Origin: Paracoccus maritimus
GTDB lineage: Bacteria > Pseudomonadota > Alphaproteobacteria > Rhodobacterales > Rhodobacteraceae
Reading direction: 5' to 3'
DNA length: 64,000 nucleotides
Assembly (NCBI RefSeq): GCF_025195095.1
Contig: NZ_JANAVZ010000002.1
Coordinates: forward strand, 62,001-126,000
In this document: positions 1 through 7,971 of the stretch, piece after piece
Numbering within the stretch: the first letter of the stretch is position 1
Layout of the letters: each line of letters starts with the position of its first letter
Position numbers and translations under genes: made by a program
Notes under the pieces: model-generated
The model's database searches: none
Seen by the model: only the letters and a program-made list of their open reading frames with translations
What the model was told of the DNA's origin: nothing

Positions 1-378
1 CATTGCAACGCGGCCCATCATCTCGACGCCGCCGGCGATATAGGCCTGACCCGCGCCGCCCCGGATCTGGTTCGCGGCCAGGTTCACGGCCTCCATGCCG
101 CTGGCGCAGAAGCGATTGATCGACAGGCCGGGGATGCGTTCGTCCAGATCCGAGGCCAGCACCGCGCTGCGGGCAAGGCAGCCGCCCTGTTCCTTGACCT
201 GGGTAACGTTGCCCCAGATCACGTCCTCGACCGCATGGCCCTCCAGCCCGTTGCGTTCCTTCACGGCGTTCAGCAGGCGCGCGGACAGCGCCAGCGAGGT
301 GACCTCGTGCAGGCTGCCATCGGGGCGGCCCTTGCCGCGCGGCGTGCGGGCGGCGTCATAGATGAATGCGTCGGTCAT
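1..378 (-). CDS. Thiolase (acetyl-CoA C-acyltransferase), N-terminal part only
   Basis: This is the first 126 residues of a thiolase; the rest lies beyond the left edge of the window. Thiolases cleave 3-ketoacyl-CoA (beta-oxidation) or condense two acetyl-CoA. The N-terminus MTDAFIYDAARTPRGKG and the segment INRFCASGMEAVN are typical; Cys91 is the expected acyl-accepting cysteine. The start at 378 has a strong ribosome-binding site (AAGGAGGA on the minus strand, a few bases upstream). Its ATG overlaps the TGA of the upstream GST gene by 4 nt, so the two are probably translationally coupled. Neighbouring acyl-CoA dehydrogenase and MerR genes favour a degradative, FadA-like role, but substrate length cannot be told from this fragment. 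Confidence 0.9.
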   Translation of the reverse strand, partial: MTDAFIYDAARTPRGKGRPDGSLHEVTSLALSARLLNAVKERNGLEGHAVEDVIWGNVTQVKEQGGCLARSAVLASDLDERIPGLSINRFCASGMEAVNLAANQIRGGAGQAYIAGGVEMMGRVAM

Positions 379-1016
379 ATGTCCTCCTTGGGCGCCCGGT
401 CGGATGGATTGCCGGGCATCAGGTCATAGGGGTGTTTCCAGCCGGGCAGGGCGGCGATTCCGTCCAGCCAGCGGTCGATATGGTGCCATTCCTTGCGGTC
501 GAAGCCGAAGGGTTCGGGGTAATACAGATAGCCGCAGCAGGCGAAGTCGGCGATTGTCGGTGCATCGTCGGCGATCCAGTCGCGCCCGGCCAGATGATCG
601 TCCAGGATCTTGTAGGCCGATTTCACCCGGCCCTGCAGATAGTCGATGCCGCCCTGTGGACGCTTTTCCGGCGGCAGGAAGTTCATCAGAAAGCGCAGCG
701 GTCCCGCCTGCGCGGACAGCTTGTGGTTGTCGAACATCAGCCAGCGCAGCGTTTCGTTCCGATCGCGACCAAGGAATTTCCCGGTCCGCTCGGCGATGTG
801 CAACTGGATCACGGCGGATTGGCTCAGCGTCAGATCACCCTCGCGGAAGACCGGCACTTCGCCCATTTCGTTCAGCGCCCGAAACGCGGCACCGCGCGCC
901 TCGCCATTGAAGAAATCGACATAGACGGGCGACCAGTCGTAGCCCGCCAACTGCATCGTCAGCGCCGCCTTGTAGGCATTGCCGGATTCGCCAAAACACC
1001 AGAGTTGAGCGGTCAT
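375..1016 (-). CDS. Glutathione S-transferase family protein
   Basis: A 213-residue protein with an N-terminal thioredoxin-like domain (about residues 1-80, including GEVPVFREGDLTLSQSAVI, the usual glutathione gamma-glutamyl contact region) and an all-helical C-terminal domain containing DDAPTIADFACCGYLYY. GSTs conjugate glutathione to electrophiles or act as thiol-dependent isomerases in the cytoplasm. I chose the start at 1016, not the in-frame ATG at 1055, because AAGGAGGA sits just upstream of 1016 and the protein then begins MTAQLWCFGESGNAYK, as GSTs do. It overlaps the downstream thiolase start by 4 nt. Placement in a fatty-acid catabolic run suggests a linked role, but the substrate is unknown. 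Confidence 0.85.
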   Translation of the reverse strand: MTAQLWCFGESGNAYKAALTMQLAGYDWSPVYVDFFNGEARGAAFRALNEMGEVPVFREGDLTLSQSAVIQLHIAERTGKFLGRDRNETLRWLMFDNHKLSAQAGPLRFLMNFLPPEKRPQGGIDYLQGRVKSAYKILDDHLAGRDWIADDAPTIADFACCGYLYYPEPFGFDRKEWHHIDRWLDGIAALPGWKHPYDLMPGNPSDRAPKEDI

Positions 1017-1062
1017 ATCTCCTCCTTGCCGCGGGGGGCTTTGCGCCCGCCGCACCCCTCGC

Positions 1063-1262
1063 GGGGTATTTCCGCAAAGAAGAAGATGGGGGTTAGCCTT
1101 TCTTCAACCTTGCATTGCTGGAACGGCTTCCGCGGTACAGGCTGAGTAGCCAGTGGCCGCCAAGGGAGAAGTCGTCCCGGTTCCGGGGCCGTCAACGTCC
1201 GCCCCGCCGCAGCATGCGAGCGGCCGGGAGGCATTCGTGCTTCCTTTTTGCACAAATACCCA
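1063..1262. repeat. Two inverted copies of a short dispersed-type repeat
   Basis: The 272-base gap between the GST and acyl-CoA dehydrogenase genes holds no convincing gene. At 1063-1085 the plus strand reads GGGGTATTTCCGCAAAGAAG (continuing AAG); at 1241-1262 the minus strand reads GGGTATTTGTGCAAAAAGGA (continuing AG). The two agree at about 18 of 22 positions and face each other. Short GTATTT-xx-GCAAA-type elements next to GC-rich stretches are, from my general knowledge, scattered in Rhodobacteraceae intergenic regions, but I cannot count genome copies here. Confidence 0.45.
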
Positions 1263-1288
1263 TTCCGACCTTCTCATACCGCTGCGTG

Positions 1289-3064
1289 TCAGAACAGGTC
1301 CGCGTCCAGCGCCATGACGGGTTCGCCACCGGACTGAATGCGGGCCAGATGAGTCGACGTGATCGGCAACTGACGCTTCATGTAATAGCGTCCCGTGGTC
1401 AGCTTGGTCTGCAGGAAAGAAGCATCGCCCTGGCCGGCATCCAGCGCGGACTGCGCGGCAGCGGCCATGCGCGCCCACATGAAGCCAAGCGCGACATGCC
1501 CGAACAGATGCATGAAGTCATAGGATCCGGACAACGCGTCGTCGGGGTTCTTCATGCCGCGTTCAGTGAAGTACATCGCGGCAGATTGAAGATCCTTCGA
1601 GGCCGATTTCAGCGGCGCGATGAAATCGTCGGCCAGCATCTGGTTGTCAGCATGCTGCTTGCAGAACGTCTTGACACGTTCGAAGAACGCCATGATGTGC
1701 TGACCGCCATCCTGCGGCAACTTGCGCGCAACCAGGTCAAGCGCCTGCACGCCGTTGGCACCCTCGTAGATCATCGCGATCCTGGCATCCCGAACGAACT
1801 GGCTCATGCCATGTTCCTCGATATAGCCGTGTCCGCCGAAGACCTGTTGGGCCTGCACGGCCGCGTCGAAACCACGGTCGGTCAGAAAGCCTTTCGCCAC
1901 CGGCGTCAGCAGCGACACGAGGCCTTCGGCCTCGGCATCGCCGTTCTGGCCGCGATCGATCAGATGCGCACACCACAGAACCAATGCGCGCGCGCCTTCG
2001 ACGAAGGATTTCTGGTCCATCAGGCTGCGGCGGATATCGGGATGCACGATCAGCGGATCGGCGGCGCCTTCGGGATTCTGCACGCCCGTCGCCGCGCGGC
2101 CCTGCAACCGGTCCTTGGCATAGGCGACCGCGTTCTGATAGGCGGCCTCGGCGCAGGCATAGCCCTGCAAGGCGACGCCAAGACGCGCCTCGTTCATCAT
2201 CGTGAACATCGCCCGCATGCCCTTGTGCAGATCACCCAGAAGCCAGCCTTTCGCGCCGTCGTAGTTCATGACGCAGGTGGCGTTGCCGTGGATACCCATC
2301 TTTTCTTCAAGGCTGCCGACGCTGACTGCGTTGCGTTCGCCCAGCGAACCGTCTTCATTCACCAGGAATTTCGGAACGATGAACAGCGAGATGCCCTTGG
2401 TGCCTTCGCCGCCGCCGGGCGCCTTGGCCAGCACAAGATGGATGACATTTTCTGACAGGTCGTGGTCGCCGGCCGAAATGAAGATCTTCTGACCCGAGAT
2501 CAGATAGCTGCCGTCGTCCTGCGGTTCTGCCCTGCTGCGCAACAGACCCAGATCGGTGCCGCAATGCGGCTCGGTCAGGTTCATCGTGCCAGTCCATTCG
2601 CCGCTGACGATCTGCGGCAGATATTGCTGCTTCTGGGCCTCGGTACCATGGGCGTGGATCGCCGAATAGGCGCCATGGGCGAGGCCCGGATACATCGCGA
2701 ACGCCATGTTGGCGGACGAGAACATTTCGCTGACGGCCTGTCCCATCACCACCGGCAGGCCCTGGCCGCCAAATTCGGTGTCACAGTCCAAGGCGGTCCA
2801 GCCGCCCTCCTTCAGCGCGTCATATGCGGCCTTAAAACCCTCGGGCGTACGCACGATGCCGTTTTCAAGACTGCAGCCCTGCCGGTCGCCAGAGACGTTG
2901 ATCGGGGCCATCACTTCGGCCGCCAGCTTGCCCGCTGCATCCAGGATCGCTTCGGTGAAATCGGGATCCAGATCCTCGTGGCCCGGCAGCTTGGCATGCT
3001 GCAGTTGCAGCAAGTCTTGCAGCACGAATTGCAGGTCGCGAACGGGGGGGGTGTATGAAGGCAT
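1289..3064 (-). CDS. Acyl-CoA dehydrogenase with extra C-terminal domain (FadE/DmdC-like)
   Basis: A 591-residue FAD-dependent acyl-CoA dehydrogenase, longer than the roughly 380 residues of classical members because of an additional C-terminal helical domain. [18 protein letters not shown] is the FAD/substrate loop, and the segment around [19 protein letters not shown] carries the probable catalytic glutamate. It oxidises an acyl-CoA to the 2-enoyl-CoA, passing electrons to ETF. The family includes methylmercaptopropionyl-CoA dehydrogenase (DmdC) as well as general FadE enzymes, and sequence inspection does not separate them. I chose the start at 3064 ([13 protein letters not shown], preceded by AGGA) over the ATG 39 bases upstream. 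The MerR gene ends 4 bases before it, so the two are probably co-transcribed. Confidence 0.88.
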   Translation of the reverse strand: MPSYTPPVRDLQFVLQDLLQLQHAKLPGHEDLDPDFTEAILDAAGKLAAEVMAPINVSGDRQGCSLENGIVRTPEGFKAAYDALKEGGWTALDCDTEFGGQGLPVVMGQAVSEMFSSANMAFAMYPGLAHGAYSAIHAHGTEAQKQQYLPQIVSGEWTGTMNLTEPHCGTDLGLLRSRAEPQDDGSYLISGQKIFISAGDHDLSENVIHLVLAKAPGGGEGTKGISLFIVPKFLVNEDGSLGERNAVSVGSLEEKMGIHGNATCVMNYDGAKGWLLGDLHKGMRAMFTMMNEARLGVALQGYACAEAAYQNAVAYAKDRLQGRAATGVQNPEGAADPLIVHPDIRRSLMDQKSFVEGARALVLWCAHLIDRGQNGDAEAEGLVSLLTPVAKGFLTDRGFDAAVQAQQVFGGHGYIEEHGMSQFVRDARIAMIYEGANGVQALDLVARKLPQDGGQHIMAFFERVKTFCKQHADNQMLADDFIAPLKSASKDLQSAAMYFTERGMKNPDDALSGSYDFMHLFGHVALGFMWARMAAAAQSALDAGQGDASFLQTKLTTGRYYMKRQLPITSTHLARIQSGGEPVMALDADLF

Positions 3065-3068
3065 GCTG

Positions 3069-3470
3069 TTATCCTGTCTTCGTGTCGTCTTGGGCCGTGG
3101 CAAGGCGTTGCTCGGCGTCTGCGATATGCTGTTTCAGTTCGTCGATGGCCTCACGCAGTTCGGCGTATTGGCGTTCCATGTCCGCCAGCCGTTCGCGGCC
3201 GACCGAAAGGGTCGCGGCGATCTGGGTGCGGTTGCAGCCGCCCGGTTCGTAGATTTCAAGAAGCTGGCGCATCTGTTCCAGGCTGAACCCGAACCGCTTT
3301 CCGCGCAGGATCAGAATCAACCGGGCGCGGTCGCGGCGATCATATAGCCGGTGCTGACCGCGGCGTTCGGGAAAGATCAATTCCCGTGCCTCGTAGAAAC
3401 GCAGTGTGCGCGGCGTGACATCGAACGCATCGCACATTTCGCGTATCGTCATCAGGTCGTCGTTTGGCAT
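3069..3470 (-). CDS. MerR-family transcriptional regulator
   Basis: A 133-residue protein with an N-terminal MerR winged helix-turn-helix ([21 protein letters not shown], then [16 protein letters not shown]) and a C-terminal coiled coil (about residues 80-125) for dimerisation. It lacks the cysteine pattern of metal-sensing MerR proteins. Regulators of this type next to acyl-CoA dehydrogenases usually respond to acyl-CoA or related metabolites. It lies 4 bases upstream of the acyl-CoA dehydrogenase in the same direction, so it probably controls its own operon. It is closely similar to the next MerR gene (3586-3966). Confidence 0.88.
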   Translation of the reverse strand: MPNDDLMTIREMCDAFDVTPRTLRFYEARELIFPERRGQHRLYDRRDRARLILILRGKRFGFSLEQMRQLLEIYEPGGCNRTQIAATLSVGRERLADMERQYAELREAIDELKQHIADAEQRLATAQDDTKTG

Positions 3471-3585
3471 GAAACGTGACGCCTCCTTCGCGGGCTTCTG
3501 CCGATCCTCAGAGACGATATAGGGGCTGCTTGACGCGAACGTAAGCGGGACGCTGCGTCACGGCTTCGCGAGGTGGCGCCGGCGC

Positions 3586-3966
3586 CTAATCGGCGCCGTC
3601 CACCTGATCGCTGGTCTTGTCCCGCAGCGATTTCAGATCGTCGCGCGCATTTTGCAATTCGGCGATCTGTTCATCCAGCAGCTTCAACTGGCGATCGGCC
3701 AGCGCAAGCCAAACCTCGTGCTGTTCACGGCTGCCCTTCTGTTCATAGATCAACAGCCACTGGCGGATTTCCTCGAGCGAGAAGCCAAAGCGGCGTCCGC
3801 GCAGAATCAGTGTCATTCGCGCAACTTCTCGGGCGCCGTAAAGGCGTGACCTGCCTTCACGGCGCGGGCTGATAAGCTCGATATACTCGTAATACCGCAA
3901 TGTCCGGGGCGTAACGTCGAAACGCGCGCACATGTCTTTGAAGCTGATCTCACGCTCGTCCGGCAT
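3586..3966 (-). CDS. Second MerR-family transcriptional regulator
   Basis: A 126-residue MerR-type protein: helix-turn-helix at the N-terminus ([21 protein letters not shown]), wing region (RREGRSRLYGAREVARM) and a coiled-coil tail rich in Leu and charged residues. It shares [22 protein letters not shown] and the overall layout with the MerR protein 115 bases downstream, so the two look like products of tandem duplication. No metal-binding cysteine signature is visible. Its upstream side faces the divergent thioesterase operon (start 4118), so it could act on either direction. Confidence 0.88.
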   Translation of the reverse strand: MPDEREISFKDMCARFDVTPRTLRYYEYIELISPRREGRSRLYGAREVARMTLILRGRRFGFSLEEIRQWLLIYEQKGSREQHEVWLALADRQLKLLDEQIAELQNARDDLKSLRDKTSDQVDGAD

Positions 3967-4117
3967 CCGATATCTCCGTGACGGTTCATCCGTCAGACAA
4001 GCTAGCCCCTTGCCGGATGCTTCTCAACCTTTGCGCGCGTCAGAGTCGATCGGGGTTGAGAACATACGGTTCGGACGGCTAAGCCTGTGCAGGAACCGCA
4101 AGGAGGCGCCGAAGCCG

Positions 4118-4558
4118 ATGGATGACAGGGACACGCAGGACGATGAAAACCGGATAAGGATTGCGCAGCAGTTCATCGGCGCGATCCCGCATGCCCGCGC
4201 GCTGGGGATGCAGGTCGATGACCTGGGACCGGGACGCGCCACGATCAGCATGCCTTGGGCTGAGCATCTTGTCGGCGATCCAAGGCGAGGCGTCGTGCAC
4301 GGCGGCGTGGTATCGGCGCTGATGGATACCTGCTGCGGCGCCGCGGTGATGATGCATCCCGCAACGCCGCGCTCGACCGCGACGATCGATCTGCGCATCG
4401 ACTATATGCGTGCCGCCGAGCCCGGACAGCGGATCACCGCAAAGGCAGAATGCTATCACATGACGCGCAGCGTGGCCTTTCTGCGCGCCGTCGCGGTGGA
4501 CGAGGACGACCAGAACCCGGTCGCGACCGCAACCGGAACCTTCACGGCCGAGAGGTAA
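4118..4558 (+). CDS. PaaI-family hot-dog thioesterase
   Basis: A 146-residue single-domain hot-dog-fold protein. GVVHGGVVSALMDTCCGAAV is the typical helix with the catalytic Asp of PaaI-type acyl-CoA thioesterases; TIDLRIDYMRAAEPGQ is the second conserved strand. It is expected to hydrolyse an acyl- or aryl-CoA in the cytoplasm. I chose the start at 4118 because AGGAGG lies at 4101-4106 and the longer in-frame extension has no family resemblance. It is followed 5 bases later by a related thioesterase and then a MATE transporter, forming a three-gene operon. Confidence 0.87.
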   Translation: MDDRDTQDDENRIRIAQQFIGAIPHARALGMQVDDLGPGRATISMPWAEHLVGDPRRGVVHGGVVSALMDTCCGAAVMMHPATPRSTATIDLRIDYMRAAEPGQRITAKAECYHMTRSVAFLRAVAVDEDDQNPVATATGTFTAER

Positions 4559-4563
4559 GCGCC

Positions 4564-5061
4564 ATGGATCGCAACGAACCCCTGGAGCAGATCAAGTCCC
4601 GGCGCGATTCGGCGCTGAAAGCGCTTGTTTCCGGCGTGCCTTACATGAACTGGCTGGGGATCATGTTCGACCGTCGCGGTGACGAACTGACCGCGGTGCT
4701 GCCTTTCGACCAGAAACTGATCGGCAACCCTGCATTGCCGGCATTGCACGGTGGGGTGACAGCCGCATTCCTGGAAATGACAGCGATCATCGAACTGTCC
4801 TGGACCGCGATGTGGGAAGATCTGGAATCCGGACGTATCGCGCCGGATGCTGCCGTGCCTGACAGCTTGCCACGCCTGCCCAAGACGATCGATTTCACCG
4901 TCGACTACCTGCGCAGCGGTCTGCCGCGTGACGCCTATGCGCGGGCCCGTGTCGTGCGGTCCGGGCGGCGCTATGCCAGCGTCCATGTCGAGGCATGGCA
5001 GGACAACCGCGCCCGACTGTTCGCGCAGGCGACAGGACATTTCCTGATGCCGCAGGGATAG
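4564..5061 (+). CDS. Second PaaI-family hot-dog thioesterase
   Basis: A 165-residue hot-dog protein: GNPALPALHGGVTAAFLEMTAI carries the helix motif, with Glu in place of the Asp seen in the preceding paralogue, and TIDFTVDYLRSGLPRDAYAR matches the second strand. It is probably an acyl-CoA thioesterase. The two copies are related but well diverged, which fits a heteromeric or substrate-split pair. The start at 4564 lies 5 bases after the previous stop, and the AGAGG in the end of that gene can serve as ribosome-binding site. Confidence 0.85.
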   Translation: MDRNEPLEQIKSRRDSALKALVSGVPYMNWLGIMFDRRGDELTAVLPFDQKLIGNPALPALHGGVTAAFLEMTAIIELSWTAMWEDLESGRIAPDAAVPDSLPRLPKTIDFTVDYLRSGLPRDAYARARVVRSGRRYASVHVEAWQDNRARLFAQATGHFLMPQG

Positions 5062-5071
5062 GCCGCGACCG

Positions 5072-6403
5072 ATGAAGACCCAGATCGGCCCGCTGACCCA
5101 TCGGCGGGTTCTTAACATCGCCTTGCCCATTGTCCTGTCGAACGCGACCGTACCGCTTCTGGGTCTGGTTGATACCGGCGTGGTGGGGCAGTTGGGCCGG
5201 GCCGAGCCGATCGGCGCGGTCGGCATCGGCGCGGTGATCCTGACGTCGATTTTCTGGATCTTCGGTTTCCTGCGCATGGGCACGTCCGGGCTTGTGGCAC
5301 AAAGCCACGGCGCGGGCGATGAGGCTCAGGTCGGTGCCCATCTGCTGCGCGCGCTGACCATCGCGGGATCTGTCGGGCTGATGATCGTCGCGCTGCAGAT
5401 ACCCTTGTTCTGGGCTGCCTTTCGCATCGCACCCGCCAGCGCCGAGGTCGAGATGCTGGCGCGCGACTATCTTCAGATCCGCATCTGGGGGGCACCGGCT
5501 ACCATCGGCCTATATGCGATCACGGGGTGGCTGATCGCGGTGGAACGGACCCGTTCGGTCCTGGCACTGCAGTTGTTGCAGAACGGACTGAATGTCGCGC
5601 TGGACATCTGGTTCGTGCTGGGACTTGGGCTGGGCGTCGCTGGTGTGGCTTGGGCCACGCTGATCGCCGAATGTTCCGGGCTGGCACTGGGGCTGTGGAT
5701 GGCGCGCCATGTCTTGCGTTCCGCCTTGGCCGCGGCGCGCAACCTGGCAACGTTGTTCGCCCGGGATCAGCTGAACCGTTTCATGCGCATCAATGTCGAC
5801 ATCATGATCCGTTCGGTTCTGCTGCAGGCAAGTTTCACGACGTTCCTGTTCCTTGGTGCGGCGGAAGGTGATGTCACGCTGGCGGCAAATCAGGTGCTGG
5901 TACAGTTCCTGTCGATCACGGCCTTCGCACTGGATGGCTTTGCCTTCGCGGCGGAATCCCTCGTGGGCCAAGCGGTCGGCGCGCGGCGCCCCGAACATGT
6001 TCGCCGGTCCGCGATCCTGACATCGCAATGGGGGCTGGGCGGTGCGCTGGCCTTGGGGGTTCTTTTCTGGTTCGGCGGCGGGGCCATCGTCGATCTGCTG
6101 ACCAGCGCCCCCGAGGTGCGTGCCGAGGCGCGTCAATATCTGGTCTGGCTTGGCTTTGCACCGCTGATTGGCGTGGCCGGCTGGATGTTCGACGGGATCT
6201 TCATCGGCGCAACCCTGACGCGAGAGCTGCGGATCGCGATGTTGCAGGCAGTCGCCGTCTATGTGGCCGCGGTCATCGTCCTGCCGCCGGTGATGGGCAA
6301 TCACGGTCTATGGGCCGCCTTGATGATCCTGAATGTCGCGCGTGGCCTGACGATGGCACGGCTTTATCCGCGGGCCGAGGCGGCGGCGCGACCGGCGGGC
6401 TAG
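5072..6403 (+). CDS. MATE-family multidrug/metabolite efflux transporter (DinF-like)
   Basis: A 443-residue integral membrane protein with about twelve hydrophobic segments in two six-helix halves, the usual MATE layout. The N-terminus HRRVLNIALPIVLSNATVPLLGLVDTGVVG and FWIFGFLRMGTSGLVAQSHGAG are characteristic of the DinF branch. MATE proteins export cationic drugs or metabolites using Na+ or H+ gradients. The gene follows the thioesterase pair by 10 bases. Its TAG overlaps the TAG of the convergent GNAT gene within the palindrome CTAG at 6400-6403. Confidence 0.9.
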   Translation: MKTQIGPLTHRRVLNIALPIVLSNATVPLLGLVDTGVVGQLGRAEPIGAVGIGAVILTSIFWIFGFLRMGTSGLVAQSHGAGDEAQVGAHLLRALTIAGSVGLMIVALQIPLFWAAFRIAPASAEVEMLARDYLQIRIWGAPATIGLYAITGWLIAVERTRSVLALQLLQNGLNVALDIWFVLGLGLGVAGVAWATLIAECSGLALGLWMARHVLRSALAAARNLATLFARDQLNRFMRINVDIMIRSVLLQASFTTFLFLGAAEGDVTLAANQVLVQFLSITAFALDGFAFAAESLVGQAVGARRPEHVRRSAILTSQWGLGGALALGVLFWFGGGAIVDLLTSAPEVRAEARQYLVWLGFAPLIGVAGWMFDGIFIGATLTRELRIAMLQAVAVYVAAVIVLPPVMGNHGLWAALMILNVARGLTMARLYPRAEAAARPAG

Positions 6404-6945
6404 CGCGTCCGCGCCTCGCCTGCATGCGGCGTCGGTCCGGCGGGCAGGCTGACCACCCCTTCCAGCAGGCCGGGCTCGACGATGGTCGTCGCGCCAAGAT
6501 CGCGCGCCAGCGCCCGCATGCCCAGATTGTCGGGCACATGAAAGATGTGGATCGTGCCGATGCCCGTGCGGCGCGCGATCAGCACCATCGCAAGGCTCAG
6601 CAGCTTGCCGATGCCTGCGTGTTGATAGGCGCGCTCGACCGAAACGGACAGTTCGGCCTCTTTGCCCTGTTTGTCCGGAATCAGCTCTGCCAAACCCCGC
6701 AGCGTGCCGTCGACAAATGCACCAAAGACCCAGACGTGCCGCCAGTCGAGGTTCCGGGAATAGGCAAGGATCGCGTCGTCGCTGAGCGCGGTGTTAAATC
6801 GCGCGCGTCTGTCCTGCGCTGTCAGGCGCAGCAGATGGGCGGCGTGCAGCGCATGATCGCGCGCGGCAAGTCCCCGCAGCCTGACATTGCCGCGATTCAC
6901 CGCCATCAGTGGCCTGGCAGGATTTCGGTGCCGTGCTGCCGACAT
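6400..6945 (-). CDS. GNAT-family N-acetyltransferase
   Basis: A 181-residue protein with the GNAT acetyl-CoA site: AELSVSVERAYQHAGIGKLLSLAMVLIARRTG contains the Q/R-x-x-G-x-G/A loop (QHAGIG). The substrate is unknown. I kept the start at 6945 because GGAGG lies about 7 bases upstream; the in-frame ATG at 6906 lacks such a site. It converges on the MATE gene, sharing 4 bases at the stops. Its N-terminus RLRGLAARDHALHAAHLLRL resembles acetyltransferases that act on small molecules or proteins in this family. Confidence 0.82.
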   Translation of the reverse strand: MSAARHRNPARPLMAVNRGNVRLRGLAARDHALHAAHLLRLTAQDRRARFNTALSDDAILAYSRNLDWRHVWVFGAFVDGTLRGLAELIPDKQGKEAELSVSVERAYQHAGIGKLLSLAMVLIARRTGIGTIHIFHVPDNLGMRALARDLGATTIVEPGLLEGVVSLPAGPTPHAGEARTR

Positions 6946-7116
6946 GTCTGGCCTCCGTCAGGTCGCCACGGGTAGGGCAGGGCGAACGCAATGCCCGAAC
7001 TGCTACGCCGCTGTCGCGGCATCTACCGGTATGTTGGGCGCGCGACATGCGTTCGCCAGCACGGGCGGTTCATTTTTCTGTGATCCTCGTGGGCGGAATC
7101 TGCGTGCCCCGTCTGG

Positions 7117-7971
7117 TCAGAAATCCAGTCCCAGATCCAGCGTCGGCGCCGAATGGGTCAGCGCGCCGCAGGAAATATAGTCCACGCCGGTCGCTGCAAC
7201 TTCGGCGATCCGACCCAGCCGCATGTTTCCCGACGCCTCAAGAACGACGCGGCCCTGCGCCATGGCAACAGCTTGGCGCAGTGTCGCCGTGTCCATGTTG
7301 TCCAGCAGAACGACATCGGCGCCGCCTTCGTCCAGCACCTCGGACAGCTGCTCCAGCCGGTCCACCTCGATCTCGACCCGCATCATGTGCGATGCGTGGG
7401 CCTTGCAGGCTTGCAGGACCGGTCGAATGCCGCCCGCCGCGGCGATGTGATTGTCCTTGATCAGGATCGCATCGGACAGCGAAAAACGGTGTGCGAAGCC
7501 GCCGCCATGCAGCACCGCCTGTTTCTCGACCATCCGCAATCCGGGTGTCGTCTTGCGGGTGCATGTGACGCGTGCGGCGGTGTCCTGGGTTCGGGCCACG
7601 AAGGCGGCCGTCATCGTGGCAATGCCGCACAGACGTCCGGCAAAGTTCAGCGCAACCCGTTCGGCGGACAGGATAGATGCCGCATCGCCTTCGATCTCGG
7701 CCAGCACGTCGCCGGTCTGAAAGGCCATCCCGTCGGCCCGCAGGATGCGCACATCAAGCGTCGGATCGATCAGGTGGAACGCGATCCGGGCAAGGTCCAT
7801 CCCCGAGGCGACCCCGGCCTCGCGTGACCGGATGCGCGCACAATAGCGTGTGCCGGCGGGGATCACGATGCGGGTCGTGATGTCGCCATTTGTGCCCAGA
7901 TCCTCGATCAGCGCGGCACGGACCAGCGGTTCAAGGATCATCGGGGGCAGGGGGGAGGTGGCGTTCGTCAT
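7117..7971 (-). CDS. nadC: Nicotinate-nucleotide pyrophosphorylase (carboxylating)
   Basis: A 284-residue quinolinate phosphoribosyltransferase, the third step of de novo NAD synthesis: quinolinate plus PRPP gives nicotinate mononucleotide, CO2 and PPi. TCTRKTTPGLR, the following GGGFAHRFSLSDAILIKDNH and VDYISCGALTHS are the signature active-site motifs. Its ATG overlaps the nadB stop by 4 nt (7968-7971), and GGAG lies upstream. It is the last gene of the nadA-nadB-nadC operon. Confidence 0.96.
   Translation of the reverse strand: MTNATSPLPPMILEPLVRAALIEDLGTNGDITTRIVIPAGTRYCARIRSREAGVASGMDLARIAFHLIDPTLDVRILRADGMAFQTGDVLAEIEGDAASILSAERVALNFAGRLCGIATMTAAFVARTQDTAARVTCTRKTTPGLRMVEKQAVLHGGGFAHRFSLSDAILIKDNHIAAAGGIRPVLQACKAHASHMMRVEIEVDRLEQLSEVLDEGGADVVLLDNMDTATLRQAVAMAQGRVVLEASGNMRLGRIAEVAATGVDYISCGALTHSAPTLDLGLDF

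Noticed and set aside
1013..1255. Possible 80-residue minus-strand gene in the GST/acyl-CoA dehydrogenase gap
   Set aside because: Composition is unlike a protein, it runs into the repeat elements and overlaps the GST start.
1115..2455. Plus-strand open frame opposite the acyl-CoA dehydrogenase
   Set aside because: Antisense shadow without recognisable domains.
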